Origin: Scolanthus callimorphus
Lineage: Eukaryota; Cnidaria; Anthozoa; Actiniaria; Edwardsiidae
Length of the DNA stretch: 64,000 nucleotides
Assembly: GCA_033964015.1 (NCBI GenBank)
Contig: CM066918.1
Span: forward strand, 124,001 to 188,000
Reading direction: 5' to 3'
Shown piece after piece: positions 22,601 to 34,554 of the stretch. The position numbers were made by a program, and so were the translations under genes. Below the pieces are notes generated by a model. It was not told the origin of the DNA, searched no databases, and saw only the letters and a program-made list of their open reading frames with translations. The first letter of the stretch is position 1. The number at the start of each line of letters is the position of its first letter.

Positions 22601-25600
22601 AGCTCGAAATGAGCTCTGTAGGACAATTACATGCAGAAACAATAGGGCGCCCCGGATTGTAAGCCTTGTGGATCTTGGGTAGAAAGTAGATATTAGACGT
22701 TCTAGGTGTTGTAACGATAAGATTGGTAGCAGTCTTAGGCAGCTCATGATCTATGATAAGTTTCTTAATAGTTTTAGAAATAGTATTCTGGTTGGTCGTC
22801 GTGAGGTCTTTCTTAAGTTTAGAATAGAACGTAGTGTCGGAGAGTTGGCGCACGGCTTCCTGTTTGTACAGGTCGGTGCGCCAAACGACCACCGCGCCGC
22901 CTTTGTCACTCGTTGGAGTGTTGGGAGAAAAGACAGTATTAAAATTTTGAGACCTGTTCTCCAAGATCCAGATATGGTTTATACATCAGTGTCTACCCCC
23001 TCCCCCTTGCTTGATGCTTCTCTTGACATGATTGCATTAGAAGCCTGTTTTTTCAGTTGCATGTCCAATGTCATCATGGAGTTTCATGTTTTCTTTTTCT
23101 TTTTTAAACAGGAGCAAAGTGTTTATCACAGAGCTGGATTTAAAGGAGAAAGAAGTTGATGTCCTCAAAACAGAGAAGACAATCCTTGAAAATAAGATCA
23201 ATAGCTTAAATGACACCAACAATAGTCTGTCAGTGAAAGTTAAGGACCTTAAAGAAGGGTATCCTACAATTTTAGCACAATTAAGGACTCGGAAATCAGA
23301 ACTGGCAAGTATAAAAGCAAATATCAAAAATGTGATTCATGATGTTTCTGGTGATGTTGCTGAAAGGACTACTAGGGTATCAAAAATATGTACAAAATAT
23401 GCTGAAATAACAAAAGACTTGGAGAGCAAATTATCTGAGGTAGGTACAACAAGGAGGGGGTTCTTGGGGTCTGTTATTGTCATGATTGTAAAAAGTGTAA
23501 ACATGTTGCAGCGTAATGCAGTGTTGGTTGCAGTCAACTGTGTGTCAGTGTGATGAGATTGTATTCACTCATAAAGTTGCAAGACTGTGTTTTATAGTGG
23601 TGTTGTTAAATCCTAACAAGGATTTGTGCCTATTTCATACTTCACTACTCCTCAGCTTGGGCAATGTGCTGCCACACAATCATGCTTTTAAGTATTTTTA
23701 AGTATTAAAATACTTTATGTACTGTACACAACAACTTGCAATGTAAGTAGGAAAAGCAGCTTCTCTATGTTTGTGTTTCAGACTGGAGATAGACTGAAGT
23801 TATCAGAAAAGGGTAAAGAAGAGCTTCAATCGAAACTAGATACTGCTTATAAAGACCTCAGTGACATTAGGATGACTAGTGGGCTTGTGGCTGAGCTGAA
23901 GGAAACATGTGGCCAGCTTAGGGATGAAGCAACTCAACAACAAAAAGAGTTTGAGCGAATCACTGAAGAGAACAAAAGTTACAAAGATGAAGTCTCACAC
24001 CAGGACACGACAATAAAGTGAGTTGTTGAATGGTGCCTTTTCTCACCCATTTTAGGGTTATCAATTTAATTGAAAGAATGAGTCAGCATGATACAGTCTC
24101 TTGAACTCACAGTCCTAAAGTACAGGTAATGTCTGTCGCAAGTGTGGTCCTTCACTCACCTATTTCCAACTTGCAAATGAAACATTTGTATTCCACTTAA
24201 ATTAATGATGGGAAAATGTGGCATCTAAAAGCCAACAAATGTTCATTTTATTGCTCTCATGGTTACTAACTAGCGACTTGTTGGAGAAGCATGAAGTCCT
24301 TCATGTTGATTTGATTTTTTTCTAGATCATTAACAAATGAAATAGAAGAGACTAATCAAAAACTCCAAAAACTAGAAGAGAATGCTAAACAAGAGAAGAG
24401 GAAACTGCAAGAAGTCATTCTAGTAAAAGAAAAGGAGCTTTATACATTGTCAGAAAAGAACAAGGAGTTGGATGTTAGAGTGAATGCACTCAATAAATCT
24501 GAGGTAGAAACCTTAGAAAAGGCATCATCTTCACAAGAGCAGATCAAGGTTTGTTTGAAAGGATGATTAATTGTAATTGTTTCCAGCAGTGTCCTTCTGC
24601 CTCCTGTGTAACAAATCAGCATATGAAATTTGTTAACAAGGGTGCCAAGTGGTACTGGTGTACTGGTGATATTCAACATTCACATAACAATAACAATAAC
24701 AATGATAATAATAATATTTTAATAATATTAATATGTACATTACATCATTAATTTAAATTTGGTCAAAGTAGAATGTGTGGTTCCAGAAAATATCCATACC
24801 CCCACCACGGAAGGGTGTTGAAAAGTGACCCCCCACCCCTCTGGAATTTCCAAGGAAAAATACAGTATTTGTATGGAAATGATCAGGTAAATTGACCCCT
24901 CACCCTCCGGAATTTCCAATGCCCTTCCGTAGGGGGGTATGGATAATTTCTGGAACCACACAATTGGCAATAATAACAACAATAATGATGATGATAATAA
25001 TAATAATAATAATAATAATAATTCTGAAGCACTGCATGAATCGCAAACTATTGCATTTGCTATTGCCAACATTTGGGGAAGTGTGATAACAGCTGCCATT
25101 TAGCCCAAGCAGGGAAGTGTAATAAGGGCCCAGGTATACTATTGTTTCCTTCTTTTTTTTCTAGGCTATGAAGGATTTACTTGCAAAGGCCAGAGATGAA
25201 ATAACAGCTTATAAAGAGGAAAGGTATTGTCTTGTTTTGAATGTGTTGTTTAATCCCCATGCCAACATTTAGTAAATGATAATAATGAAAAAATAAAATA
25301 AAATAATGATGGTGGTTTCTGTTACTAGTAAGTTTTGCTTTTCACATTAAGTTTTTGCTGTTTTTCTAGTAGTTTTTTTGTTTCCCTCCTAAATCAAAAC
25401 TTCCCCAGTTGCAGTGATGTTGACCTTGTAGGATAACAAACAATATGCTTTGCTGTTGGTATTTTTTGAAGGGAACAAATGATAAAAGCACATCATAATC
25501 GCATTGAACAACTGAGGAAAGTTTTAAAAAGAAGACAGAAGAGGCAGATGCATGGCCAGAAAAGGTAATAGCATGTGAAGTGCACATTGGTTCATTTCAT

Positions 25601-28496
25601 GTGAGAGCAAATGGTAAACTTATTCCATTCACAGAGTGGGAATCACAACCTCTCCAAAGTTGAGTTGTTCACTGTAAAAACTTACTTTTCCCTAGTTGTC
25701 AAGAAATAATTGTCTTTTATAGATTATGATAGGAGCTGTTCAACTTCAATGTGACATGACTTGCACTCTTGGTCTGCAGCCTCTGCTTTTCTCTTGAAAA
25801 GTTCCATATTATCAAAGCATGTAAATGAAATCTACCCGTAGCTATACTACAAGTTGCCCCATGTTATCTGTACTGTTATTTGTTTTGTCATCAATGCCCC
25901 TTGCAGAGCATTGAGTTTCATTTGTAGGTTTGTCATTACCATCCTTTTGATTTTTAGTTTGAACAGGCAATACAAGAACAGAAAGAAAAGTTCAAGGCAG
26001 AAAAAGATGAATTGTGGAAAGAGTTGAATGATTCATTCCAAAAGGTATAATTGGTTCCTTTTGAGCCTTGGCTTAAAATATTTAATTACTATTTAATTAC
26101 CTTTGTGATCATCACGTGATTGTAATCTGAATCGTTTGTAATCCGAGTCTTATAGTTATCATACAAGTAGTGCCTTCATTGCCTCGTGTCGCTCTAGAGC
26201 AGTAAACATCCTTTGTACAGCGTAGATTTCTTTCCCTCCCTAGGGTTGACAATTAACTTTCCTCAAAAGAGTAAAGTCATGAAAAACAATGTTTTAGGAT
26301 GTAGGTGACAGAGATCTATTCCCTTTTTTCTTGGTGACTACACCTTGAGCAGAAAGCCACTGTGAAATCAAGCTTTTCCTTTTTTAGACACTGCAAAATA
26401 ACTTCTGGGCAAATGCTTTGATTCACAGCTCGAGAACTATCTAAATCCAATCATTTCTGATGATTCAATGGTAGCAGATGAAAAAATTGACTGCTCATTA
26501 TACATTTAGAGAGATCTCCAATATTTCAATTGGTAAAGCGGGTACTCTGTGTCTGTGTCTGTGTTTGGAAAAAAAACTGAAGGGAGTAATAAGAGGAGCA
26601 TTTACTTTTTGTGACTGCTGTCTTAGGAATTGCAAGATGAACAACAGAGACATGCAGATGAGTTACGTCAGTGGAAAACAGAAGCCAAAAGTGCACAGGA
26701 TAAGGTAGATAGGCTATCAATGTGGCCGCTTTCAATAGAAAAGAAACATCCATGTCTCTAGAAGGGAGGCTGCTAGACCAAATGCAAGAAATTAAACCCA
26801 CAACCATTTTTGGTAAAAATGTCTGAAATTCTGTAGTGAGATTTGTTTTCTTACATACTTAACCCTAACACATGTACTATGCCTCCTAAGATGTGACTAC
26901 CTTTAGTGAACTACATATTCCAACCTAGCGTGGTCACTTCAAATTATTCTTGCCTTTCCCGTATCAGTTCAGAGATGATCTCAATACTTTAAATCGCAAG
27001 CACAGAGAAGAATTACGAAAGCTCAGGGACTCATCTTCCGGAGAGAAGGTAACCTGTTTAGTGGCACATCCAAATCATAGTTCATAGAGGGGAATGGTTA
27101 GGAAACCTGACACCCTGTTGTTGCACTTTGTTCACTTTTTCAGAGGAATCCTTTTGTCAGGGTCACGGTACATAAGTACCAAAATTCAACCAGTAAGATT
27201 CAGTGTACAACTAGGCATGCATATTAGATGAACATGAAACAAAAGATTGTGCAGGGTCAATATCACGTGATAGCCCCTTTCAACATCCAGCCCACGCTAT
27301 TGTGTTGACCCTTTGAAGTTTGCCGGGCTTCCTATTCCATTCCACTCCATTAACTATGTCCAAATCAAACAGGGTCCAGTCAAGTAACTTTGGGAATGGA
27401 TTTATATATGCTCTAAATTTCGCGTTTTAAAAAGTGCAAGCATAGGATACTCCCTGTTCTTTTGCGCTGTCATAGTCATACAACAAGCTATTTAGTAACA
27501 ACCTTACAGGGTTGGAAATTGCACCTGTTTCAGTCGCTTTTTGCTACTAAACGTTCCTCATTTGTGACTAAAAGTTTAGTTACTTTGTCACTCACAGTCT
27601 GTAAAATGCAGCTAAAAAATTGAAAGTATTGAATATTAAAATGCCCTAACGTTGACTTTACCATTCGCAGGACGAATTATCGCAACTAAGACAATCAAGT
27701 TCAGCTATCATCAGCAGTCTTGAAGGGAAGGTAGAGGATTTAGAATGCCGACTGAGCCAGCGAACAGGCACTTCAGCTGCGGAGGTAGCGTCATCAAGAG
27801 CACGTATACGAGAGCTTGAGCAGACGCTGGACGAGGCTGACGAGCACATCAAACAACTGGAGGGGGAGACAGAGTCAGCTAAGGAACAGGTAATACTGGT
27901 ATTGGGTTCTGTGGTTGGTAACGGGAATCTGTTCACCGACATTGCCTAACCCTAACCCTGTCACTACCCACCCTAGAATTCCAGAGGTCCTCAAAAGCGC
28001 GGTGCGGAGTTTTTTGCGACTGCATATTTAGCATAAGTTCGGTGAAGTTTATTTTTAGGGCTGAGCTTTCAAGAGTAACTTTTTTTCCCTCTAGATAATT
28101 TTTCTACAAGAAACCGTGCGGCGGGAGTGTGAAGAGAGACTCGAACTTACCGATGCCCTAAGTGAGGCTCGTACCCAGCTACTCGCATTACAAAGAAATC
28201 CCGCTTCTACCCAATCCAGAACAAGCTTAAATTCCAGTAACAGTCTCTCCTCTACTAGTTTAGCTCGAGCTAAGGCTGGCCCGGGCGCTAGCGACCCTGT
28301 AATCGACGTGAAATCATCCACGTGTTCCGTGGGATTTGATAGCGGAGTTGGGCGAAATCCGTCACGTGGTTCAGGATCATGTGATACTGGCCGCCAATCG
28401 CGGTCGGGCAGTGTGGACGATAGTCGACAGAGGATAGCGGCAGCGCTTGGTAGAAGTGGGTCACGCGTTCGATTAGGGGGAAACTACAGCAGCTAG
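19643..28496 (+). CDS. LEKR1: LEKR1-like long coiled-coil protein
   Basis: At least eleven exons: 19643-19920, 23112-23439, 23782-24017, 24326-24548, 25165-25223, 25472-25564, 25958-26044, 26627-26704, 26968-27048, 27671-27889 and 28095-28496, about 690 residues. The N-terminus has LPKEIQEMERDETVCQFCGV followed by SYLIHNEMKALEERVKEAER. A small CxxC motif followed by continuous Glu/Lys/Leu-rich heptads recalls LEKR1 (leucine, glutamate and lysine rich 1); the assignment is from memory of the family, not a search. The central exons are all coiled coil. The end (QETVRRECEERLELTDALSE) is followed by a Ser/Gly/Arg-rich tail. All phases agree except 25564 to 25958, where one base or a micro-exon is missing. 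Intron 1 houses a Penelope-like element in antisense. Function in this lineage is unknown; a cytoskeletal or centrosomal role is only a guess. Confidence 0.7.
20815..22990 (-). mobile_element. Penelope-like retroelement (reverse transcriptase plus GIY-YIG endonuclease), degraded
   Basis: The minus strand encodes a reverse transcriptase fragment (22964 to about 22080) with typical motifs: YFLPKIHK, GRPIVSACNCPTELIS, FTMDVKSLYT, GVAMGTKMGPSYANLF and the catalytic GRYIDDCIG. Further downstream a region (about 21640-21155) carries CTTANVIYCITC and MIYIGQTGQMLSTRFCQHR, a GIY-YIG nuclease signature. RT plus C-terminal GIY-YIG defines Penelope-like elements. The reading frame changes near 22080, stops near 21839, and changes again near 21430, so the copy is inactive. 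The N-terminal part is short, suggesting 5' truncation. The 3' end (about 20815) matches the fragment at 8430-8748. It sits antisense in intron 1 of the coiled-coil gene. Confidence 0.88.
20934..20963 (-). ncRNA. Hammerhead ribozyme-like motif in the Penelope-like element
   Basis: Read on the minus strand the stretch is ccgacgaagggctaacgctt followed by gaaacgtc. A hammerhead core needs CUGANGA, a short helix II and GAAA. The helix (gggc with gctt/gctc) and GAAAC are present, but the first core segment reads CCGACGA, so the U4 position is C. Penelope-like elements are known to carry hammerheads of this type. This copy is probably inactive. Confidence 0.55.
24680..25025. repeat. AAT microsatellites flanking MITE copy B
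   Basis: Runs of AAC/AAT/ATG trinucleotides occur at about 24684-24722 and 24967-25022, on both sides of the miniature element at 24774-24963. They lie in an intron of the coiled-coil gene. Confidence 0.7.
24774..24963. mobile_element. Miniature element with ccagaaattatccatacccc ends, copy B (inverted)
   Basis: It starts tgtgtggttccagaaaatat and ends taatttctggaaccacaca, so the terminal inverted repeats are about 30 bp. Internally it matches copy A at 8094-8283 in the opposite orientation. It is 190 bp with no coding capacity. Confidence 0.8.
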
Positions 28497-28609
28497 CGGG
28501 ACAAGACGCTCTGACGATTGAGGATGTGTGTGTCTCTGTAGTGTCTCTTTCGCGCACGGACCCCTGCGTGAGCCACGATGCGTACCAGTGGAATCGTAAG
28601 AGGAAAATT

Positions 28610-28889
28610 AAGAATCGGCTGTGGAGCCTGGTCGATCACGAGTATTCAAGATCCGAACATTAACGTGTAAGAATCGGCTGTGGAGCCTGGTCGATCACGA
28701 GTATTCAAGATCCGAACATTAACGTGTAAGAATCGGCTGTGGAGCCTGGTCGATCACGAGTATTCAAGATCCGAACATTAACGTGTAAGAATCGGCTGTG
28801 GAGCCTGGTCGATCACGAGTATTCAAGATCCGAACATTAACGTGTAAGAATCGGCTGTGGAGCCTGGTCGATCACGAGTATTCAACATC
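28610..28889. repeat. Minisatellite, 59-bp unit, nearly five copies
   Basis: The unit begins agaatcggctgtggagcctg and recurs at 28611, 28670, 28729, 28788 and 28847. Copies are almost identical, so amplification was recent. The array starts about 115 bp after the stop of the coiled-coil gene and may be in its 3' UTR. Confidence 0.95.
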
Positions 28890-29148
28890 CGTGCTGTCTA
28901 AAAGGGATGCGCACTAGGCGTTGGCGAATTTCACTGGTACTTTTATTGGACAAAATATTCTAGCAATTAATTAAAAGTGTCGAGCCATGAATTTTAAGCG
29001 AAGCAATTTCTTTGAGAGAGTCCACTGTTCATAGCAAACTTTCAAAAACGGAATACCTTAAGAAATGTATTATATCCAATTATCTTGCAATTAAAAACAA
29101 TACACCAGGTCTTTCAGCGGCAACATTTATTTCATGGCTTAAATCGCC

Positions 29149-29293
29149 CAGGTTCGAATTACGCTCCAATGCTCACAAGACAAAAGCTTCAAATCGAGGC
29201 TTTCTCCAAGTTCTAATACATTTACAGTAATTTCAGAAGAAAGCCTCGACTTGATGCTATTGTTTGTAGGCATTGGAGCGTAATTCGAACATG
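29149..29293. mobile_element. Short inverted-repeat MITE
   Basis: The left arm (aggttcgaattacgctccaa, later tcgaggctttct) is mirrored by the right arm (agaaagcctcga, later ttggagcgtaattcgaacat). Arms of about 55-60 bp surround a centre of about 25 bp. No coding capacity. Confidence 0.8.
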
Positions 29294-29854
29294 GCCTATT
29301 ATTACTCTATTGCTTGTTTTAGTGATGTTTAGAGCTTTTTGGGATCCACAATCTTTTCCTCTGACACTGAGTCAGAATACAATTGGCCGGGACAAAACGC
29401 TTTGAGTTGAGCAAACTACGAATTCCCGTCTGCAGTTCCCATAGACTTGGCGAAATCTGACGTCGCAAGCGCGCGCACTTACAATTGTGACGTAATATCT
29501 AGTGGAATCCCAAACCGTGAATGGCAAGCTAAACATCACGAAAATGGCAATCTCACGGTTATTTTTTGGATTCTGCAACTATGGGTTAGGTAAGGTTTTT
29601 TTCGTGCCACTTAAACGCAGAGCGGTTGCTTTATATCCAGATCAGAAGCTACTTTCTACCGAGTTGAGCGACGAACAAGCGGTTGCATAAGCAGCTAAGC
29701 ACGGGTCACTTTGCGATCCGGGCCAACCCTGCTTTTCCAATGTCTTTGTGTAACAATGCCAACATGTAACCCATTGCAACCAGTGCTGTTTTTTGGAAGC
29801 AATATTTGAAATACCCGATTTACGTTAGCTTTTGCTCTATTTAGCATTCATTCC

Positions 29855-32800
29855 ATGAAAACGCTTAGCACACTAGCGGCCCTATTTCTCTTGTTGCAAC
29901 CACATTGCAATGCCTGCTGGAGCTTAACAGCGTGGTTAGATTCTGGACCTGATATCCCTGATAATGAACCTCAATATAAATGGAATGGGAAGGAGGAAGA
30001 ATGGTTACTAACCTTGGAGACGCCATTCGAGATGGACCACAATGATGGGATACAAGATGGGCTGTTTTGGCCAGCAAATGGCGCCGATCGGGACTTCTTG
30101 GATTCCTGCCTCGATCAGGTGAGCGTGTTTTCTGACTATACTTGGCTAAATTGGAAAAAAGAAGACAAAATAAAGGAATTCTAATTCAAGGCGCAAAAGG
30201 CACAAATTCTAGAAAATGGCCGATCCATTGCGTCACGCGAGGCCTAGCACTATTACTCACGGACATTATTCACAAATGTTTAAGGTAAACACTGGATTGA
30301 TGGAGTATTGTAAGCCTGGAGTGATTCCTGATCTGACCATAGAAAGACTGGCCCTGACTGAGCTGTATTGTCGCGCTGTCGCTGCGGGGAAAGTGGAGAA
30401 TTCTGCAAACAATGGATGGTAAGGCTAACGCCCCGGCTAATGCATGCACATGATCATGTCTGCCGTTAACAGTGTACATTCTGGAGGGTTACAATTACAC
30501 CCATAATTAACTGAACGTTTTGTCAGGTTTTGGTCCCCTCTGTCTAAAGGTGCAGACACAGCAACGTAACATCGATCCAGGATCCTCGAACGTTCGCACG
30601 ATTTATTTTTTTATTTTTCTTGGCCACTTTCCCCTTTCTAGTTTTTAGGGCACTGTGTGAACAGAGAAATGGATGCCAAACATAGGCTGCGATACTTTGT
30701 CCTTAGCAACAAGTTGCACACGAGGTGCTGGCTAAGCGGACTACGGAGGAAACAGGAAGGATGCTTGACAATCTTATCGAACGCGCAGCTGAAAACCACG
30801 ATACCCTGACAGAGATACAGGTGAGTCGACTCAGCCCCAGTTCACATTTTTTACGATCTATTTGATTTCATAATCTGGTTCAAGCTTTTGTGTTGCGAGT
30901 GCCTGCGGATCTGTTGAGGACACGCTCTCGTTTAGTATATCATATGGGATGTTCCGCTGATAGAAAATTTTAGTTGGAAAATCCTGAGAAACGCAAATGT
31001 ACTGGGTATACTATTTTGAATAAAATACGTACACGCAAGACAAACAGCAGCAGCAGCCACCGCAACAACAACACAAACTATTTCTGCCCTTTCAGCTGCT
31101 GCGGTGGTTTGCATCGCATCGTTCAGACCGTTTAGGGGGCCGATGCCTTGGATCTTATCTCGAGTTCTTGCATGTCTATTTTATTTAGGGAATCATTCTG
31201 GAGCTACTACAGAGGGACAGAGGTCTGCTATCACGTGGGCTGTGGGAAGCCACGATAGTTCATAACAATGTCGCTCGGATGTATCACATTGTGAATTCGC
31301 TGGAAAGAGATGCCGTTAAATATGGCTTCCGTATAGACAGAATGCTCCGCAGAGAAACCTTCCGAATAGACGACGTAGCTATAGAAATGCAGCAGTTTGT
31401 CATATCTGCGAGTGATAGTTTAGGTAGGTTCGACTGAAGCAGTATTACACACGCTTTTCTTCCGATTTTTTGTTGTTGTTTTAGGTTCACTGTCTCTTCA
31501 CTGACATTTTATCACGGGCAGAATATTGGCTAGATAGATGTGGGATGATTTCGCGCGGAAACGCTCGCTTGCAGCGCGCGGTTTCTGTTTGTCTTTCTAC
31601 TATATCTTTTTCTCGGTTGATTCCACTGGCGCAATCTTGGACAATTTCCAGTGGAATTAACCACGTCAGCGTGTGATGTTCCTCTACAAATAAGCGCGGG
31701 ATCGCGCACTCCAGTTTGATGTGGCCCACAACTACCAGGTTGCAGTATGCTTGTCTTTACACGTTGTTCGGTAAATGTTACTTATTTATCAACATGTAGC
31801 GCGTGTATACATAATACTGTATCAGGAATTTCCATCGAAGTTTTCCATTGCACAAAGAAACACAGGATCATAGAAACTACAAGACTTTCAGATCACTCAC
31901 AAAACCTTGATGCGCTTCTGCTCGCTCCGCTTGCTTTTGTCAGTATGCTAAAGGCCGGTTTACACTTGCGATGTTTGTTGCATTTGTCGCGGCGGTTTTT
32001 CTCGCGCGAGTTGCAATTCCAACTCTATTGTGTAAACGAGATGCAAATCCGGTGCGATTTCTGTGCTCTCTTTTCTTCAAATCGCTTCAAGTTGCAAAGA
32101 GTTTCATGTTTGAAATCTCCGCGACAAAAATCACGGCAGATGGCGCCGAGTTGCACCTAGTTTACATATTTAGTGATATTGTGTTGACGCGGACGCGCGA
32201 GAAAAATAGCCGCGACTCGCGACAAAAATTGCAGCAAACTTTGCAAGTGTAAATGGGCCGAGATAGACCTGTGGCAAGTCTACGAAACTACATAGCATGA
32301 ATAGCGCTCACATAGCGGTGAAGAATTACATGAAGATGCTAAACAGCTAATTTTCACATTTCCACCAGGAGCTCTAGCTGCACACACTGCTTGCCACAAC
32401 CAAGTTATCAATGACAGGTTTAGAGCAATAGCGCGGGATGTGATATCTTCCAGGACAACTGCCAAAGAGGCAAAGCTCGTGCTTGGTAAGTTCAATAATA
32501 AGTCCTTCACGTGTCCAATAGGTGCACAGGTTGTTTGGTAGGGTAACGTATCCACACTAAAATCTTCCCGAGTACACATTTTTGTGGCATGCAGCCGGGC
32601 CCAGAACATGCTCATACTGTCGTGTCACCTCCAGACTCAAGCTACGAAACTATGAGGGTCCGCGTGCATCAAATAGAGTCCTTGGTCAATCTGACGTTGA
32701 AGCATTTCGAAGAGGCAGAACAAGTTTTGGCAAATGCAATGAAGGTAAAGGGTGAGCTTTGTTTACGTGACTTAATACAACCAGAACTGCACCGGCAGAA

Positions 32801-33151
32801 GGACTTCACTGGAAGCTAGACTAATCGACAACTCACAGGGCGAGAAATAAGTTCCCCACACAAGGGAGTGGATCATTTTCCAGTAATTTGATAAACGCTC
32901 TTCGAGGAAGCTATTTTGTGTTCGTCATACATTTCCTATAAGAAAATCGGCGGTTTATTCCGAATAGTTCAATTCCACCGCAGATGGTTAGAATTATAGC
33001 AAATCTCGCTCCTTATTCTCACCAGGTAGAGAGTGCGGTTCACAAGGTTATCAAGTACGTGCACTACTGGAATGATCTCGTGCTTTCGTACGAAGAAAGA
33101 AACCTTTGTGACGTCACACTTCATGTGGCCTACATTGCTGTCTTTCTTTGA
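29855..33151 (+). CDS. Unrecognised gene, probably a secreted or luminal helical protein
   Basis: Exons with good splice sites: 29855-30118, 30213-30418 (or ending at 30282), 30707-30820, 31189-31423, 32369-32485, 32605-32744 and 32984-33151. The first exon starts MKTLSTLAALFLLLQPHCNA, a good signal peptide with a cleavage-like NA-C border, followed by an acidic Trp-rich stretch. Later exons are amphipathic and mostly helical (for example RMLDNLIERAAENHDTLTEI and VHQIESLVNLTLKHFEEAEQ). No known domain was recognised. The phase fits if exon 2 ends at 30282 (aag|gtaaac). The longer version to 30418 reads as good protein but leaves two bases that do not fit exon 3, so a missed exon is possible. 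The 3' end is uncertain: exons at 34186-34554 could belong to the same transcript. Confidence 0.55.
31953..32260. mobile_element. MITE with about 60-bp terminal inverted repeats
   Basis: The left end ggccggtttacacttgcgat and the right end cttgcaagtgtaaatgggcc are complementary. The arms continue through tttgtcgcggcggtttttct on the left and the complement with agaaaaatagccgcgac on the right. About 308 bp, in an intron of the unrecognised secreted-protein gene. Confidence 0.8.
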
Positions 33152-33439
33152 GCATGCTCTATCTGGACACACCGCTGACGTCAAGAATTGCGGTCCCCAT
33201 CATTGTTTTACTCAATGGTACCTGCAAGGTGGGGGTGGATTCCAGTCTTTCTTATGAAGGCCCTGGTGGTTCTTCTTACAGTAGTTATTCTAGGTAGGAG
33301 TAGGGTGCTCTTTTTTATATGTATGTTGGTATATTTTAATGTCATTCCCCATGACGTTGGATTTAAATTTTGTTACTGTAGAATGTCCTCATCCATCCCT
33401 TTTGATCGTTTTAATGCTCACATCAAACCTGTTGCTAAT

Positions 33440-34060
33440 TAACAACTATCCCCCGAAGGGAAGGTGAACTGTGGTGGATATATACCGAGACGCGAAGCGC
33501 ACCGACCCTGAGGGTGAATAGTGCTGGATATATATTATTATATATATATGGAATGATTTTGTATATATTATTATATATATATTATCACAATAAAGAGACA
33601 ATATGGTTTTAAAACGTGCCTATATTCGAGAACATCCAGTTCCCTTCATTATTATATATATATATTCTCTTTCACTGCCCCATCTTTTTGGAATGCCCAA
33701 CCCGAGGATGTGAGGAATATTAAATCACTCAACGTTTTTAAGTCTGCCATTAAAACATTCCTTTTTAGACGTGCTTTTTACTGATTCCCCCTTTTTATTA
33801 CTTTTATTGTTTTTATGGCATACGGATGTATGGATTTTTACCCTATTTTCGTTTTACTTTACTTTAGTTTATTTCAGTGTTTTTTAAAGTAATATTGTAA
33901 AGCGCTATTGAATTTATAGTAGAAATAGCGCTATATAAATGTAATTTATTATTATTAGTATTATTATACCGAGACGAGAAGTGTCCACCGATAAGCACCG
34001 ACCCTGAGGGGATAGTTTCCGATATTGTCGCGAAACGAACCGCCATTTTGAGTGTTCTCA
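33440..34060. repeat. Repeat cluster around a LINE 3' fragment
   Basis: The phrases accgagacgcgaagcgcacc and accgagacgagaagtgtcca, each followed by gaccctgagggg-like sequence, occur at about 33483 and 33968. TA-rich runs (33535-33665) lie between them. They look like the two ends of an element invaded by a LINE fragment. Confidence 0.5.
33655..33968 (+). mobile_element. 3' end of a non-LTR retrotransposon (LINE)
   Basis: A short frame reads APSFWNAQPEDVRNIKSLNV then FKSAIKTFLFRRAF and a stop. This matches the typical C-terminal tail of LINE reverse-transcriptase proteins (WN..P, FK..LK..LF). The 3' end gcgctatataaatgtaattt followed by att repeats is a common LINE tail. Only the last few hundred bases are present, as expected from 5' truncation. 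Confidence 0.7.
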
Positions 34061-34185
34061 AAACAGTAAATAGTATTTCAAGTATCAGATCAGATCAATC
34101 AGAGCGCGCGGAAATGACTATTGTCCACCCTTCCTTTTCAGCTCATGTGTCAGTGTTGAACTACTAATTTCCGATTTGTTGATAG

Positions 34186-34554
34186 GTGACCTCATTATTA
34201 ATCATGTTTCCCGGAGGCTCAAATGCGTTGGAAAACGAGTTTCACCCAATGCAACGCAGCTTCATACTACTGGTGAGCATATTGTTTATGCCCATGACGA
34301 CCTGTATATCGTAGCCATCATCCTTTGTCGAAAGCACACTTCACAGGTCTAACAAAGGACTCTGTCTCTCAACAGTTCCACGTTCTGAAGTAGTGTATCC
34401 CATGACTCCTTTCGCGCCATCGCATGTCCCATCATCCTCCAGTCGCTGGGTGCAACAGTGTGCAGCTGTTACTCAAAAGGGACGCCGCTGTAAAATGAAG
34501 CGCAGGCTCCACTCGCCGTACTGCGCTCAGCACTGCGAATGCAACTGGAGCTGA
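34186..34554 (+). CDS. Two putative terminal exons with a Cys-rich motif
   Basis: Exons 34186-34272 (after ttgttgatag, before gtgagc) and 34376-34554 (after tctcaacag, to a TGA at 34552-34554) join in phase. The second encodes VQQCAAVTQKGRRCKMKRR followed by YCAQHCECNWS and the stop. The pattern C-x7-C plus C-x2-H resembles short Cys/His motifs of several uncharacterised proteins that read C-A..T..G.RC. They may be the end of the gene starting at 29855 or a separate gene. The connecting exon was not found, and phase 1 is needed at 34186. Confidence 0.4.

Larger units (their letters stand above)
28497..29854. other. Spacer: presumed 3' UTR, minisatellite and a MITE
   Basis: The first part is the likely 3' UTR of the coiled-coil gene. 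It contains the 59-bp array at 28610-28889 and an inverted-repeat element at 29149-29293. The remainder, up to the ATG at 29855, should hold the promoter of the next gene. No exon is supported. Confidence 0.5.

Noticed and set aside
23770..28500. Myosin or kinesin tail as identity of the coiled-coil gene
   Set aside because: No motor domain is present and the N-terminal CQFCGVSYL segment points to LEKR1 instead.
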